Of a stretch of DNA of 64,000 bases, positions 15,121 to 27,205 are shown piece after piece. Each line of letters starts with the position of its first letter. Within the stretch, counting starts at the first letter, position 1. The stretch covers positions 34,307,007 through 34,371,006 of the forward strand of contig CM067086.1 of assembly GCA_034008185.1 (NCBI GenBank), in the 5' to 3' direction. The notes beneath the pieces are model-generated. The model did no database searches and was not told the origin of the DNA. It saw only the letters and a program-made list of their open reading frames with translations. Both the position numbers and the translations under genes were made by a program. This DNA is from Gorsachius magnificus. Taxonomy: Eukaryota; Chordata; Aves; Pelecaniformes; Ardeidae.

Positions 15121-15154
15121 GGTTTTAAAAAAAAAAAAAGGTTTTTTTAAAACC
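15121..15154. repeat. Perfect 13-nt inverted repeat
   Basis: Arms GGTTTTAAAAAAA (15121-15133) and TTTTTTTAAAACC (15142-15154) are separated by 8 nt and could form an A/T-rich hairpin. Confidence 0.85.
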
Positions 15155-16781
15155 AAAGTACCTTCATAGTTTAAAATTTATTAGCATTTTACATTTTTTT
15201 TTTCAAGAGCTGTCAAATATCAAGTAATAATAATTGTTTTAATAATAAATTGTTTTATCTCAGTCTTATATTTCTTATTGTTATGTGGTAAATGTGAATT
15301 TTCTGGTAATGTATATTTGAATATTTCAAGGTTTAACTCCTGTTCTTGTACTTACCGAAAGGATCCACCCCCCTTCCTCAAAATTAAGAACGGGTGCAGG
15401 CAGGCTTGAAACTCCAAATAAAATGTTTTCCCTGGGGCAATATTGTTCATCACATTCTTCCTAAAGGCTTTTGGTTTTTCGTTTTGAATGGAAATAGAAG
15501 AGCCAGATGCAGGTATCTCATTTCAAAATACCCTTCCATTCTTTAGAAAAGAAAAAGATTCTTCATTGTACTCTTTCTTTTTAAAAAATGTTTTTTCAGC
15601 ACTCCATAAAATATATGCCCACTTTGACAAGCACAGCTGCAACCTGATGTTCCCTATAGAAACTTTGCACTTGCCCTGTGGCAACAAGCCCTACCAAACA
15701 CAAGCAGAAAATCAAATTCTTTACCAGTTCTTTCTCTGACCTCTCATAAGCAGAGGCTGAGATATGGCAAAACTATCTCTGCCCTTACTCATTTATCTAT
15801 ACTCATGTACAGTGATTTTTCTCTAAAAGGCAATGACAATTTCATAGATTTTAGATAGGATGTTTCTTAGTGAGTGTAATTTTATCCAAATGGTAAGACA
15901 CTTTTTTGAGCAGTGAAAGGATTGCCAAGTTCTCTTTCTTTTTCCCACAAGTTGTGTAATTTTTGTTACTGCTAAAGCTCTAGATTTTTGCAGTGCCATA
16001 ATTGCACTAGAATCTTTGCTCCTATTAAAAGAGAGACAAAACGAAGCCTTTCTTTAAAACTGTAACAATTAAAAAATCAAAACAAGAAAAAAATTACGGT
16101 TTCAGATGTACTAGACCTGGTATTGTTGGAGAGGTCTCCTGGGTCTCAGTGTGTGAGTACTTGCATTTGCCAATACATGGGAATACTGTACATGAGCTTG
16201 TGGGATGAACTACAACAAGACAATGAAAGCTAAGCCACTGTGATACATTATGGGTCTTGTTTCTTGAAACTAGGTGTCTTTACAATTCTGTACCTTGACA
16301 TATTTCTCCGGAACAAGTTCCTGAAAAGTAGTGTCTTCTGTACCTTTTTCTAATCCTCTGTGATTTACTAGATTTCTGTTGTAATATTGATCTCTACTTC
16401 TTCCCCTTTATTATCTTTTTGCTTAGTACCCTTTGAACTGTGGTGTCAGAAAGGTTTTGGTTTTAAGACAACAAGCAAAACTCTACGTGTTCTTTTCTTT
16501 AGATTTTAGCTGGGTGCAATTACAGTCTGAGGTGCTGGTGTCTCTCTGCTGCCTGTGTGGACCTTGAGGAACTACAGTTAACGTTAGGACTTGGCTTTAT
16601 AAAAGAAAGTGCATGCTTTTTTTCCTTAACTAGGATAATCGAGATTGTACACTACCTGTATTACTTCACTAGAGAACGCTGCGGGTTTCTCTATCTTGTT
16701 ATTCCGCATACAGCAAAACTTCCTTCATACCATACTTCCGCTATTGGGAGGGAATAGTTCAAAAATATATATCACAGGCCA

Positions 16782-16833
16782 GGTTTACCATATGTGTTAT
16801 ATAGAAGGTTTACCGTATATATGTTATGCAGAA
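16782..16833 (+). repeat. Imperfect tandem duplication, 25-27 nt unit
   Basis: ggtttaccatatgtgttata (16782) is followed by ggtttaccgtatatatgtta (16807) with a few substitutions and a 2-nt length difference. Confidence 0.75.
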
Positions 16834-18690
16834 GAAGTCACTATTCAGAGGTGTGTGTTGTTATTGATCGCAGGGCCAATTAATAAGATTCACTTTAAAA
16901 AATACCCCTAAAGAATATCAGGAAACATGGTCTGAACTCCTAGAATACCTAAACTATTATTTTGTTCTTTTTTAAGCTTCTGCCCTATAGTTGCTTTTGG
17001 TGAGTCTTCGTGGCTTGCTGCCCCTTAGGCCAGTCCTTATTTTTAGTGAGACTAAACTACACCTAACCACATAGGTCATCTAGATCATCTGTTTGGGGCT
17101 TCCCTGTTTTCCTTCTTATTGGATGGAGGCATTTTGTTAATATTATTGGTGTTGTAGTACTTGCAGTGAAGTTTCCTATGCTATGAAGAAAGAAATCTCT
17201 GTCTCCTTCATTTTATTGCTATTTATATTTTCTGCTCCCCCAATAGATTTTGGATCTATAAAGTATTTTTAATATCTTAAAAGATACTTTGTTGCAGAGT
17301 TTAAAAAGGTCTATAATAAGATACTGTGTCACCATTATGCTACACTGCATCTATTTCTTGGAAAAATAAAAGCCAACGTGACCAAAAGAAGAAAAATAAA
17401 TGGGTTTTTGTAACAGAAAACAGCTGCAACCACATCAAGGCATTTTTGTCTACTCTACTGGCTTTGCTGAAAATTAAAGCCACAACTTAATAATATTCAA
17501 GGAAGATAGTTCTATGGAATGAAATCTGTTAAATGCTTAATAACAAACAGTTAAAAACACAAACCGGGATGTTTAGGAAACTGGTTTTGAATGGTAAATA
17601 GCTTAGATTGCAGAAGTTCTGCTTCTTCAGTAGAGGCTAGAAAATGAAAGTCTTATTCAGAATGATGGATTGTAAATACAAGTTCAGGAATTTGTGTTTT
17701 ATGTTTTTGCACATATGTTCAATGTATTTGGATAAAACCAGCTTGCTTTCTAACCTAAGAATACTTGAAAGTCTATGAAATCAAGTGCTCTAAAACCAGG
17801 GAGCTATCCATTTGTTGAGGAAGATTTTAGAAATGAGAGGAAAAATTCTACAGTGACTCATGTATAGTACAATGCTTAGGTTTTTCTATGTACAAATGCA
17901 GTAGATTAGATGAGCTAAACACTGAACTAATCTGAAGTTGAAGAGCTGAATTCTCGCAAAACATCTGTTGACAACCTTGGAGTAGATGGATTTTAAATTC
18001 AAAGTGATTTCAATCAGACTTTTATCATAGCTTAGTATTTAAATAAAGGGGGGGTTTACATCATGGTTTATGCAGCTGTTAGAATTCTTAAACTTTTAAA
18101 TTATATTTCTGAAGAATGGTTGACTCAATGTTTAGTGACTACTACGATATGTTGATTTTCAATTAAATATGCCAATTACATTAAGCCAGTACCTCTTTGC
18201 CCTACCGAGGAAAATATAGCCTATGCACATTTAATTATACAGTTTAATGTATGTTTACTTAGAATTGTAGTTCTTATCATTTGTTCTATTAAAGATACTG
18301 AATAAAATTTCGCTTGTTGACTCCTGTTTACTAGAAATTTGTGCCCTACTGCTTACAATGGAAGCTGGAGTATAATTCAGTAGCAAGGCAACAGTGTTTC
18401 AAAACTATTAAAACTTGACTAATGAAATTTTTTATTATATAATATATACAAAAGTCAAATATGCCGTACGATTACAGCCAGGATTTGGATCTTAGGGCAA
18501 GAGGTATGAGAACACTACAAACACTGCTTGCAGTTAGGGAGTAGAACAGAATAACATTATAACATTTTAGGATACCTCTTGCACAGAACCAGATTTTCAT
18601 TACGATGTTGGAAATGTTTTTTAAAAAATACCCCTGTTTCAAGCTACCTGCTTTCTTGTTGAAAGGGAGTACAACCTGCAGTTAGTGGAT

Positions 18691-18727
18691 TTAGTGCAGT
18701 TATGCAGATTAATTAGTGCAGTTATGC
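18691..18727 (+). repeat. Direct repeat, 15 nt, 7 nt apart
   Basis: ttagtgcagttatgc occurs identically at 18691-18705 and 18713-18727. Confidence 0.8.
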
Positions 18728-21358
18728 CTGAAGAGTCTCCATGATTTTAGAATACTAGATCTCTTCTTGCATTTGTTTTTGTTCATTATCAGAAGACCAA
18801 AACTAGTTGCTTGCTCTTCCAGCTCCTGTTTGGTTTCTCAGATTCAGATGAAACAGGATTGAACTAAAGAAAACAAAATAAATTCAAATGCATAAAATAT
18901 TTCTTAGTACCTCTGAAAGAGACTATAATTATCAATATTTGGTTTATTATTTCATTTAACTCAGCTGCTTAGGTAGTAACAATTCCCGGCTACTAATAAA
19001 ACATTCCTTCTAACTTATTTTTGTTTGAATATAGTTTTTTATTTAATGTATAATAGTTTATGTTTCAGGAAGACTTTTTACCAGATTTAGCCACACTCAC
19101 CAGCCTTTTAGGAAAGATGAGTTCATAGGAAATTTAATTTAAAATAATTTCTATTACCCTTTATTTGCCTTTGTATTTAGGTATCATACATAATATATTC
19201 AGAATTTCCTTTGATATTCCTTTGTCAGCCATTTGTTTTGTTGTGTAAAACCTACTATTCATAAGTTGGGTAATAAAATATAGGAGTTTTTGTAAAAGTT
19301 TTCCTGTTTTGTATCAGTAAATCAAAACTCACTTAGCTTTTATTTTTAGGCTTATGTTATACAAGCTCCTAAAATGACAGAAAAAGTCAGCACATTAATG
19401 GAAGTAGAGATATATTTTATATTTTAACTGCTTATGTTTGAATCTATTACTGTTTAGGTTCTAAAGGTTACAAATACTGTATTTGTTTCAGTTAATGAAA
19501 ATGGAGCTTCAAAGTCATAATCTTCCTCTAATGCATATGTGCATATATAGGCAGTTGAAAAAAATAATTATGTAGAGTAACCTTCAGTTACTTTATTTTT
19601 TTTTTATTAATAAATACATACATGCCTAATAGGAATGTTAGAAACTTTAGACCTGTGTGAGATTTTCAATTTTTTTTTCCTAAAGTTACCTTCTTAAAAC
19701 TTTAGTGAGGACATACAAATTTATATTGTGGTGCCCATGGATGAAAACTTCATTGCTAATACGCGGGCACCTAGAAAATGTTATACAACCTGTAGATTAA
19801 AAGCTGTCATGAAATGAAGAAAAAATTGAAAGTAAGCTTCCAAAAATGAAGGGTAAAATGTATAACTTGTAGCAATTCAGAAATAAAGCTTTTTGGGTCT
19901 TTAAAAGTTATAAAAGTATTGCCATGTGCTTCCAAGAAGAAATTCATGCTTACAGCTGCCAAAACCTCTTCATTATATCCTAGTGTAGTACTATGCAAAC
20001 TCTGCAGCTGCAAGTAATGTAGCCTAGTGTCTATGGTATCAATTGAGAAGAAAATTATTGCAAAAGATATTTTAGCTTCCTTTTTTTTCCTACTTCTGTC
20101 ACCTCTGGCAACTGGTTGCTTTCTCCTTTTAGAGTCTACAGGGAGTGGCCTAGCTGATGAGGCACAGTTTTTCATTATTTGCACATTCAAACCACAACTA
20201 ATTGACTGGATATTTTTAAGAAAGATTAAAAAAAATACTATTCCTCTTTGTAATGACTAAAATATGCATGTTTGAATTAGTTTTGCCTGCAAGATCTTGT
20301 CATAATTATTTTTACTTATATAACCTGTAGGCTATCTTAACAATCACAAAGAAATGAACTGCTGCAATTACCATATCTCTTCTTCATAATTTTCACCTAC
20401 TTTTCTTTGTCTCTTGCTACTCTAAATAAGAGTCAAACTGTAAAAACTCATAACCCCTTTTGGTGTCTGTGAAGATTTCTCTTTGTCAGAGAAAGGGGAA
20501 AAATTCCTTTAGGGTTTTTTATTTCCAATTTGTTAATGAAGTTCACTTTCTCTTCTGAATTTTTATACTATTTTAAAAATTATTTTTGAATGGAGATTTT
20601 ATATGATTCCTTGACATTGATAATGGCTTTGATATTGTGGCTCATGACGTTACAAGTTCAATTTGCTTTTCAGACAGTGATGTTACCAGATGCCCGCTGA
20701 TGATCTCCTCTTTTTTTCTGGTGCTCCAGTTTTCTTGCCTAGATATTCTGTCCTTTCTGCTTTCTGTCTCTTAGCAGCAGCAGCTACAGAAAATTGACTA
20801 CCAGACCTTTTAATTCTGCCATTACACAAAGAGAAATGGTGTAAAAAATAAAGAGAAGGGAAAATGTAACTAACAGAAGGAAAGATAGCAGAAGGAGGAA
20901 AAGAGCAAAAGCAGGAGATTTTCTCCTATGGCTCAGGAATCCTGTTCATACTTAAAGACTTTTGTCTTTCCTGAAACAGTGCAGAATTCCCCAAAGGCAC
21001 CCAAACTAGGCATAAGCACAGGACCACTTTATGGTGAATCATGATTGCAGCACAGGGAGCTCTTAATTTCTGAATCAATTTTTTAGCTTCCAGTCTTCAG
21101 TTTTAACAGCATCAAATCAAACACATCACTGTCCTCCCCAGAAACATGCTCACTGAGTTGTAAGCATGTTTTTGACCTACTCTAGTTGCATGTTCTCTCA
21201 TTACATTCTGAAATAACTCTTCTGAAACAGCCTTATGGAGGAAAGATTAATTTTTTCTTTTAAAATCTTTAAGCTCTCATGCTTTTAAAACAAACAGGCA
21301 AGCGCTGAAAGCCTAACATGCCATGCTGGACACTTAAGTATTTCTTTGTAAAGTTGGA

Positions 21359-21936
21359 TGTATGGGTTTCTGTGCTGGGTCTGGCTGCGATGGGGTTTAT
21401 TTTCTTCACAGCAGCTGGTATGGTGCTGTGTTTTGGATTTGTGACCAAACCCATGCTGATATGTTTTAGCTGTTGCTGCGCAGTGTTTGCACAGTGTCAG
21501 GGCCTTTTCTGTTTCTTGCTCTGCTCCCACCCCCCCTCCCAGTGAATAGATTGGGGATGTGCAATAGGCTGGGAGGGGACACAGCAAGGTAGATGACCCC
21601 AACTAACTAAAGAGATATTCCGTGCCATATAACATCATTCATGGCAATAAAAAGGGAAAAGAGGGGGTACTAGAAAGTTACCTATCTTCTGGTCAGGAAC
21701 TGGCTGGGCATTGGTCTACCCATGGGACATGGTGAGTGAATGCCTTTGCATTACTTCTTTTGTTTCTTTCTTTCTTCTTTCCCTTCTTTGCTTATTAAAC
21801 AATTTTTATCTCGATCTACAAGTTTTATTGCTTTTACTCTTCCTTTCCTCTTACCCTGTCCCACCAGGGCAGGGGGGTGGGGAGTGAGCAAACAGCTGTG
21901 TGGTGCTTACCTGCCTTCTGGGGTTAACCCACAACA
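21359..21936 (+). mobile_element. Solo LTR of an avian ERV-L type endogenous retrovirus
   Basis: About 578 nt with the layout of a common avian ERV-L LTR: start near tgggtttctgtgctgggtc, then ttttggatttgtgaccaaac, an AATAAA signal near 21640, a pyrimidine-rich tract, and the end gtggtgcttacctgcc ... ggttaacccacaaca. No internal retroviral genes flank it, so it is a solo LTR left by recombination. Borders are approximate and I see no clear target-site duplication. It carries no coding capacity. Confidence 0.85.
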
Positions 21937-21941
21937 CTCTT

Positions 21942-22000
21942 GTAAGGACATAGTCCCATAATTTATATTTGCAAGGACATAGTCCCATAATTTAAATTAG
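21942..22000 (+). repeat. 29-nt tandem duplication beside the LTR
   Basis: aaggacatagtcccataatt occurs at 21944 and again at 21973, with the following bases nearly the same. The two copies start just after the 3' end of the solo LTR. Confidence 0.9.
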
Positions 22001-24814
22001 TTTACAAGTTATGGACACCAAACCTGACTTCCATAGCGCAAAAGGACTTTAGGCTTTTAGCATTTCTGGAAATTGTAAGAAGCTCTTCCATAATGACATG
22101 ATGTGTCTGGTTTTGTATAGAGCATATTAATAATATTCTACAGTAGCACTGACCAAGTGCACAGTGCTTCAGTGAGACCTTGGAGTTGATGGTGCATGTT
22201 GAGTTGTGTGGACAGGATTGCCTTTTGAAAGCAGAACAGAGCTGTTTGAGAAACTATTAATAAGTCATGAAATAACTAAAACTTACAAAACCTTCCTGTG
22301 CTGATATGTGAAAAGTCTGAATGTTGTCTCAGTAGATCTGTGTACTCTTAAAATGGAGCCTTTTTATCAGGAAGGCAGCAGTTACTTTAGAATTGGCTGT
22401 TGCAGTCCTACACATCAGTAAAAATATAAGTAAATTAGAGCATTGAAATAAATTGTTTCAAGCAAATAAAGTATAATGAGAACTGTTGATTGTAATACTT
22501 TCAGATTAAGCAACAAAATATACATGCTTAGAGACATGAGTCCTTAAATAGTCCTGGTTTGCCAGCACTTATTCATTTACTCTGCCATGTTATGATTATT
22601 TACTGTAATTAGAAATAATCCTGACATATTAGCTTTCTCCCCATGCTAAAATCTGGTAAGGCCTTTCAGTGTTAGTCTGTTTCTGTTACTGTGTAGATGT
22701 GGAAAACAAGCCTAAAGCTTTGAACTTGCAAGCCTGTAGTCACAGCAGGTCTGTCCACAGCAATCTACAAGTTTGCATTCCTACCACATGCAGTAAGGGT
22801 TTCTCTATAGACCCATGTCACCAAAGAATTCAGCAAGGAACAAGAAGTCTTCAGTCAGAGAAGGGCCACAAGTGTGTGAAAAACTAGCCACACATAAACA
22901 GTAAAGGTCATTAGCAGGCTCCTAAACTCCTGGCTAGGAATTAGTTTTTTGGATCATTAACGGTAAAAAGCCTAGGAAATGAATAGGACTCAGTGTCCTA
23001 TTAAAAATTAGCCAGAACAATTAAAAGGTTTTCCAATTTCTAATGGGAACCAGACCTAATAGCTCATTTTTGCTTGTCTAGCAGGCTGTTTCTGCATTTT
23101 GAATTACATTAATTTTATGTCCTTGTATTTTTAAAGAAATATCTTGAAGTATTTTTTCTTTATAGGAGTTGTAAATTATTTACAGTGTGAAAGCTTGGGA
23201 GAAGTAAAATCGAGTGTCTCCCTAAGACAGTGTTACTGATTCCAAGTCCTGTGACTCTAAACTACTACCATTAACTGTGACAGGATTTCTTCTGGTGTGT
23301 GCAAATGTATACTTTGCAAACTCCTAATACAGTTGCTGCATTGTGCGATCCCATGAGTTCAAGTGCTCATTTGGTTGCACATGCACAGACTTTTTTGGTG
23401 TGAGGTCTCTCTCCTTAGGGTATTATATGTTTCCCTAAACTCAGTTTTCTGATTTCAACAGCAGCCTTTCTGCTTTTATTTCAGTGCAAATTTCTTGCTG
23501 CTGAGCGGATGACTGGCTATTTAAGAGCTATCTTCTCCTCTACTGTATAGTTTTTCTTAACCCTAAAATGACTTTGGCACAAGAAAATTATGAACAGTGA
23601 GCCTTTAGTATTTCAAAATGTAATTTTTGGTAGAGGTATGTTAAATACTTTCTCTTTCCTTATCTCTGCAGCCTTGCAAGCATGTCTCACAAAACAATCC
23701 AAAGGGAGGAAGAGATAAAGAAAGAGCAAAAATAAGTAATGTTTTACACTGTGTGCTTTGTCTGCAGGCCTGCCACTCTGGAGGAAAACGAGCCCACAAG
23801 TTACCAAACTTTTTTACTGTATAGCTGTTATACTCATTTCCCACCCCATTCACCTTAGGCTCTAAATCTCCCCACCTAGCCCTCTGGTAATAATCAAGGT
23901 AATCTATGAGCTAACTGTCAATATAAGACATATTATTTTCCTGAAAAGAAAAAAAAGAAAAAAGAAATTTGTACAAGGAAAAGTAGATTGCATATAAATG
24001 GAGTGGGGATGGGGGGGGAATAAAAGGACAAAAGAAAGACAGGACAAGGTGGTCTTCCTCACTATGTTAATTTTGTACTCAGTCATTCATTTACACCAGA
24101 TGCAGAATTCCTTTCTGCAGTGAGTGAATTGCGCTGTCATTAATGTAAAATTAGCTCCAAATGATCTTGGCCAAGAGCTTTGAAATATGTTTGCATAGAA
24201 CCACTCACTCAAAAAACATGTGGGAATCCATGTGGGTTTCCAGATGTGAGAATCTTCTGTGATATAAATAGTTATGTTTATGTAGCATAATATTCTGCTC
24301 TGTGGATATACTCTAGATGCAGCTGTGTTTCCAGTAGTGGTATAAGTATGTTACTGTGGTGCTCTGCCTGAGTGAATGCCTCTTGTTCCTCATAGTGAGT
24401 CCATTCTAATAATGACTGCTTGTAAACAGACATTGTCCTGCAAGTTAAAATACTCCTTCAAGAAATGTAAGGAATTCACTATGAGCTTGTATATTAGATT
24501 GAGAGTGAAAATTTGAAAAATTCCTTGTTTCATTTTTGATTTGTCACATGTTTTGCTACTAATTGTTTTTCCCTGTCTGACTAATTTTTCATCAGTGAGT
24601 ACTTTCTGCACTAGGATTAAAATTTAAAACCTGAGGAAACTTTGAAGATGTCACAATTTTTTCTTTGCTATCAAAATGAGTGGTTGTGGTTTGATTTCAG
24701 TTATATTATCAAAAGTAATTGATTGCTACCAAGACTAGCTGAATCTCAATATAATGACCTGATTTTATGTTCATCTAAATAAAGCTCTCTACACATAATG
24801 GTAGTCTGTTGATG

Positions 24815-24850
24815 CTTTTTTTTTTGTTTGTTTGTTTGGTTTTTTTTGTT
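24815..24850 (+). repeat. T-rich (TTTG)n simple repeat
   Basis: A T run followed by three TTTG units and another T run. Confidence 0.85.
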
Positions 24851-26585
24851 TAAAAGCCCTTAACATCTCAATTTCTTTAATGCAGTTGTCATCTTTTGTA
24901 TGTGTAGGAAGTGAACTCAAAGTGTCAGGAAAAGATTAATGGGTTGAATAAACCTATAAAACTGAGTTTTAGTACATCAGCTGGTGCCTGAACTGTAAAG
25001 TAAGCAGTCTATAGTAGTGGTTATTAGCTATTATTAATATTTCAACATGTGAATACAGAATGGTGACTGAAAATAACCTAAAATGTCTTTCTTGTTCACT
25101 TTGTAGTGTCACCTTGTAATTTCTAATTGCCACAAGAAGTTTTACAAAGAAATACTATTTCCTGCCTGCCTGAAAGCTGTCTCCATTCAAGAATACGAAA
25201 AATCCGTTTTCAGGTGTAATCCATACACCCTGTGCTACCTAGGCTGTGGTCTCATCATGTCAGGGTCATACATCAAACAGGGTCATATCACTCCTGTAGC
25301 TGGATAAGAAATCTTCAGGGAAAGAAAAAAGCAGCTAGACATCTGATATTGATCTTTCCTCTGAAATGACAGTAGCTCCATGCTGTAGCACAATGTAAAT
25401 TAAATTCTGTGTAATAGTCATTACATGGTGAATAAAATCATTGTTTGACATAAATCACTGCAGCCTTAGGGAGTTCATCAGATTGTCAACTGATCCTTTG
25501 TCTCGTGGAGGTTGGGTAAAACTGAGGTTTTGATTGTAGAAAGCATCTTTTTTTTTATTAAATGTTGCATAGTATCTGTAACATAATGTATATTATTACA
25601 TCTTCTACATCTCATATTCCCATATCTAAAATATGTCTTGTACTTTTCATTATAATCTCTAAATTGTCAGGGAGTATTGTGCTTCCCTATTACCAAAGAG
25701 CATTAAGGATTGTAAAGGCTAGAAGTAACTCCCCATTGCGAACCCCTCTAAGCAAAATATCCTTTGCTATTCTTCACCATTAGTAGCTAGTATCGGTCAT
25801 TATCTTCAATATAAAATTTTAAGAAATGTGCAGTAAAGGAAACCTGTGGGATAAAAATGATGGGAGTGTGCCACTGTCTGAGTAAGAAATTGGCTGGAAA
25901 GACACATCTGTGAGCTATCCAAGCAGTGACAGCTTGTAGAAAGCAGTAAAACTGTCGTACAGAAGATGGGGCTTTCTTCTGTCATGTGCCATGGGACATT
26001 CTTGACGTGGTAGATCCTGCAGGTGAGTAACTGATGTGCTTTTTGTCACATGGCTGAAAGAGGCTATGTTGCATTTCTACAGTGAGCGCCTGGGAATACT
26101 TCAGTCAATATATGACAACCTTTGTGGATTGATGCTGTCCAAAACCATTTTTGACCCCAGTTGCATTGCCCCAACAGCTGAAAGTCTTTTAGCAATGTGC
26201 TGCTTTGCTTTCAGTAACTAAAATGTTAAAGCATGCGTGTGTCTGTATATATATACAACAACCAAGATACATGAAAAAGTATGTACTTTGGTAATTAAGA
26301 TGCCGTGATATATAGTGGAAGACTAGGCAAAATCAAAGGCCTCTCAGTGCTTTGCAGACATCAGACATCTTTCCTAACTTTCAGCATCTAATCTATCTAG
26401 AACCTAGTGTAGATGTTACATAAATGATGTAATTATATAAATATATATTTAAATTCAGTTTGAACTGAAAAACATTGATATCAATTTAAGAGTTGTGCCA
26501 GTGCTTTTGTATCTCACACTGTTCTATGGCACTGCTTTTCATTAATTATATTTTGACAGAAGAAATTCTTGCCCTTTTTTTTCAG

Positions 26586-27132
26586 ACTGAAGAACAAATG
26601 TGCCTCTCTGAAGAGCAGCTTAAGACCCTTCTGGAAGAATGTATGCAGCGTCAGAGAACAATAAGCAACGTTTCCATGCCAAAGTCTCAGGAATCTCTTT
26701 CTTGTGGATTAAGTCCCCCTTGTTACACAAGTCAAGATTCCACTCTTCACTCCACATCTACTCTTTCCAAAATGTTAGTTGAAGACCATATTGTAGGGAT
26801 GTTAACGGCTCAGGAAAAGGCTGGACTCGAAGACAAAAGCTTATGTGTTAATGCAGAGAGTGAAATCCCTGGCTACTATATCAGCAAAGCATTGGCTGAT
26901 AGTCACTTATCAAAGGATTCACTGGCCCAAACAGAGGAACCTGATGACCTAGAAGGTTTACAGAAGATGGGAGATAAGAGTATTACTGAAGGTTACTTTA
27001 TGTCAAGAGCACTCAACACAAAAGGGCTGAAGAAACCTTCTTTCTTGGGTGAACCATTATATTGCATCAGCATGAACAATGAGCCATCCACAGAGGCTGA
27101 CATTCTCAGCATACCACTGCAAACCAAAGGAG
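26586..27132 (+). CDS. FSIP1: FSIP1, large C-terminal coding exon
   Basis: Fibrous sheath interacting protein 1 is a coiled-coil protein of the sperm flagellum fibrous sheath, linked to AKAP4. The exon follows a strong acceptor (long T tract then cag) and opens in phase 0 with TEEQMCLSEEQLKTLLEEC, close to the human LSEEQLKCLLDEC segment. Further matches are PGYYISKAL, EGYFMSRAL and LKKPSFLGEPLYCISM (human LKRPSFLDDPLYGIS). The reading frame is open throughout. Two donors are possible: GGAG|GTGAGA (end 27132, used here, phase 1) or CAAAG|GTATGC (end 27205, phase 2). The first joins in frame to a candidate last exon. Earlier FSIP1 exons must lie to the left, probably outside the window. Synteny with THBS1 supports the call. 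Confidence 0.85.
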
Positions 27133-27205
27133 GTGAGACCCTTAAAAACCCTTTAGAACAGGCTTTTGATTATGATGAAAAAACCCAAGCAGGTTCTCAC
27201 CAAAG

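Larger units (their letters stand above)
1..26585 (+). other. FSIP1 intronic DNA, no recognised exon
   Basis: AT-rich DNA preceding the FSIP1 coding exon. Apart from the CR1 copies, the solo LTR and short tandem repeats listed separately, I recognise nothing in it. Open frames here are below about 130 codons and none resembles a known protein. FSIP1 in mammals has very long introns, which fits. Small exons could be missed by eye. Confidence 0.6.

Noticed and set aside
19350..19403. A 54-nt open segment with a T-rich acceptor and a GTAGAG donor that is in phase with the FSIP1 exon.
   Set aside because: The encoded peptide does not resemble FSIP1 and the donor is weak; such combinations are expected by chance in 26 kb.
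26493..26585. An in-frame ATG upstream of the FSIP1 exon that could act as an alternative start.
   Set aside because: The stretch before 26586 contains the polypyrimidine tract and acceptor and lacks FSIP1 similarity, so it is intron.
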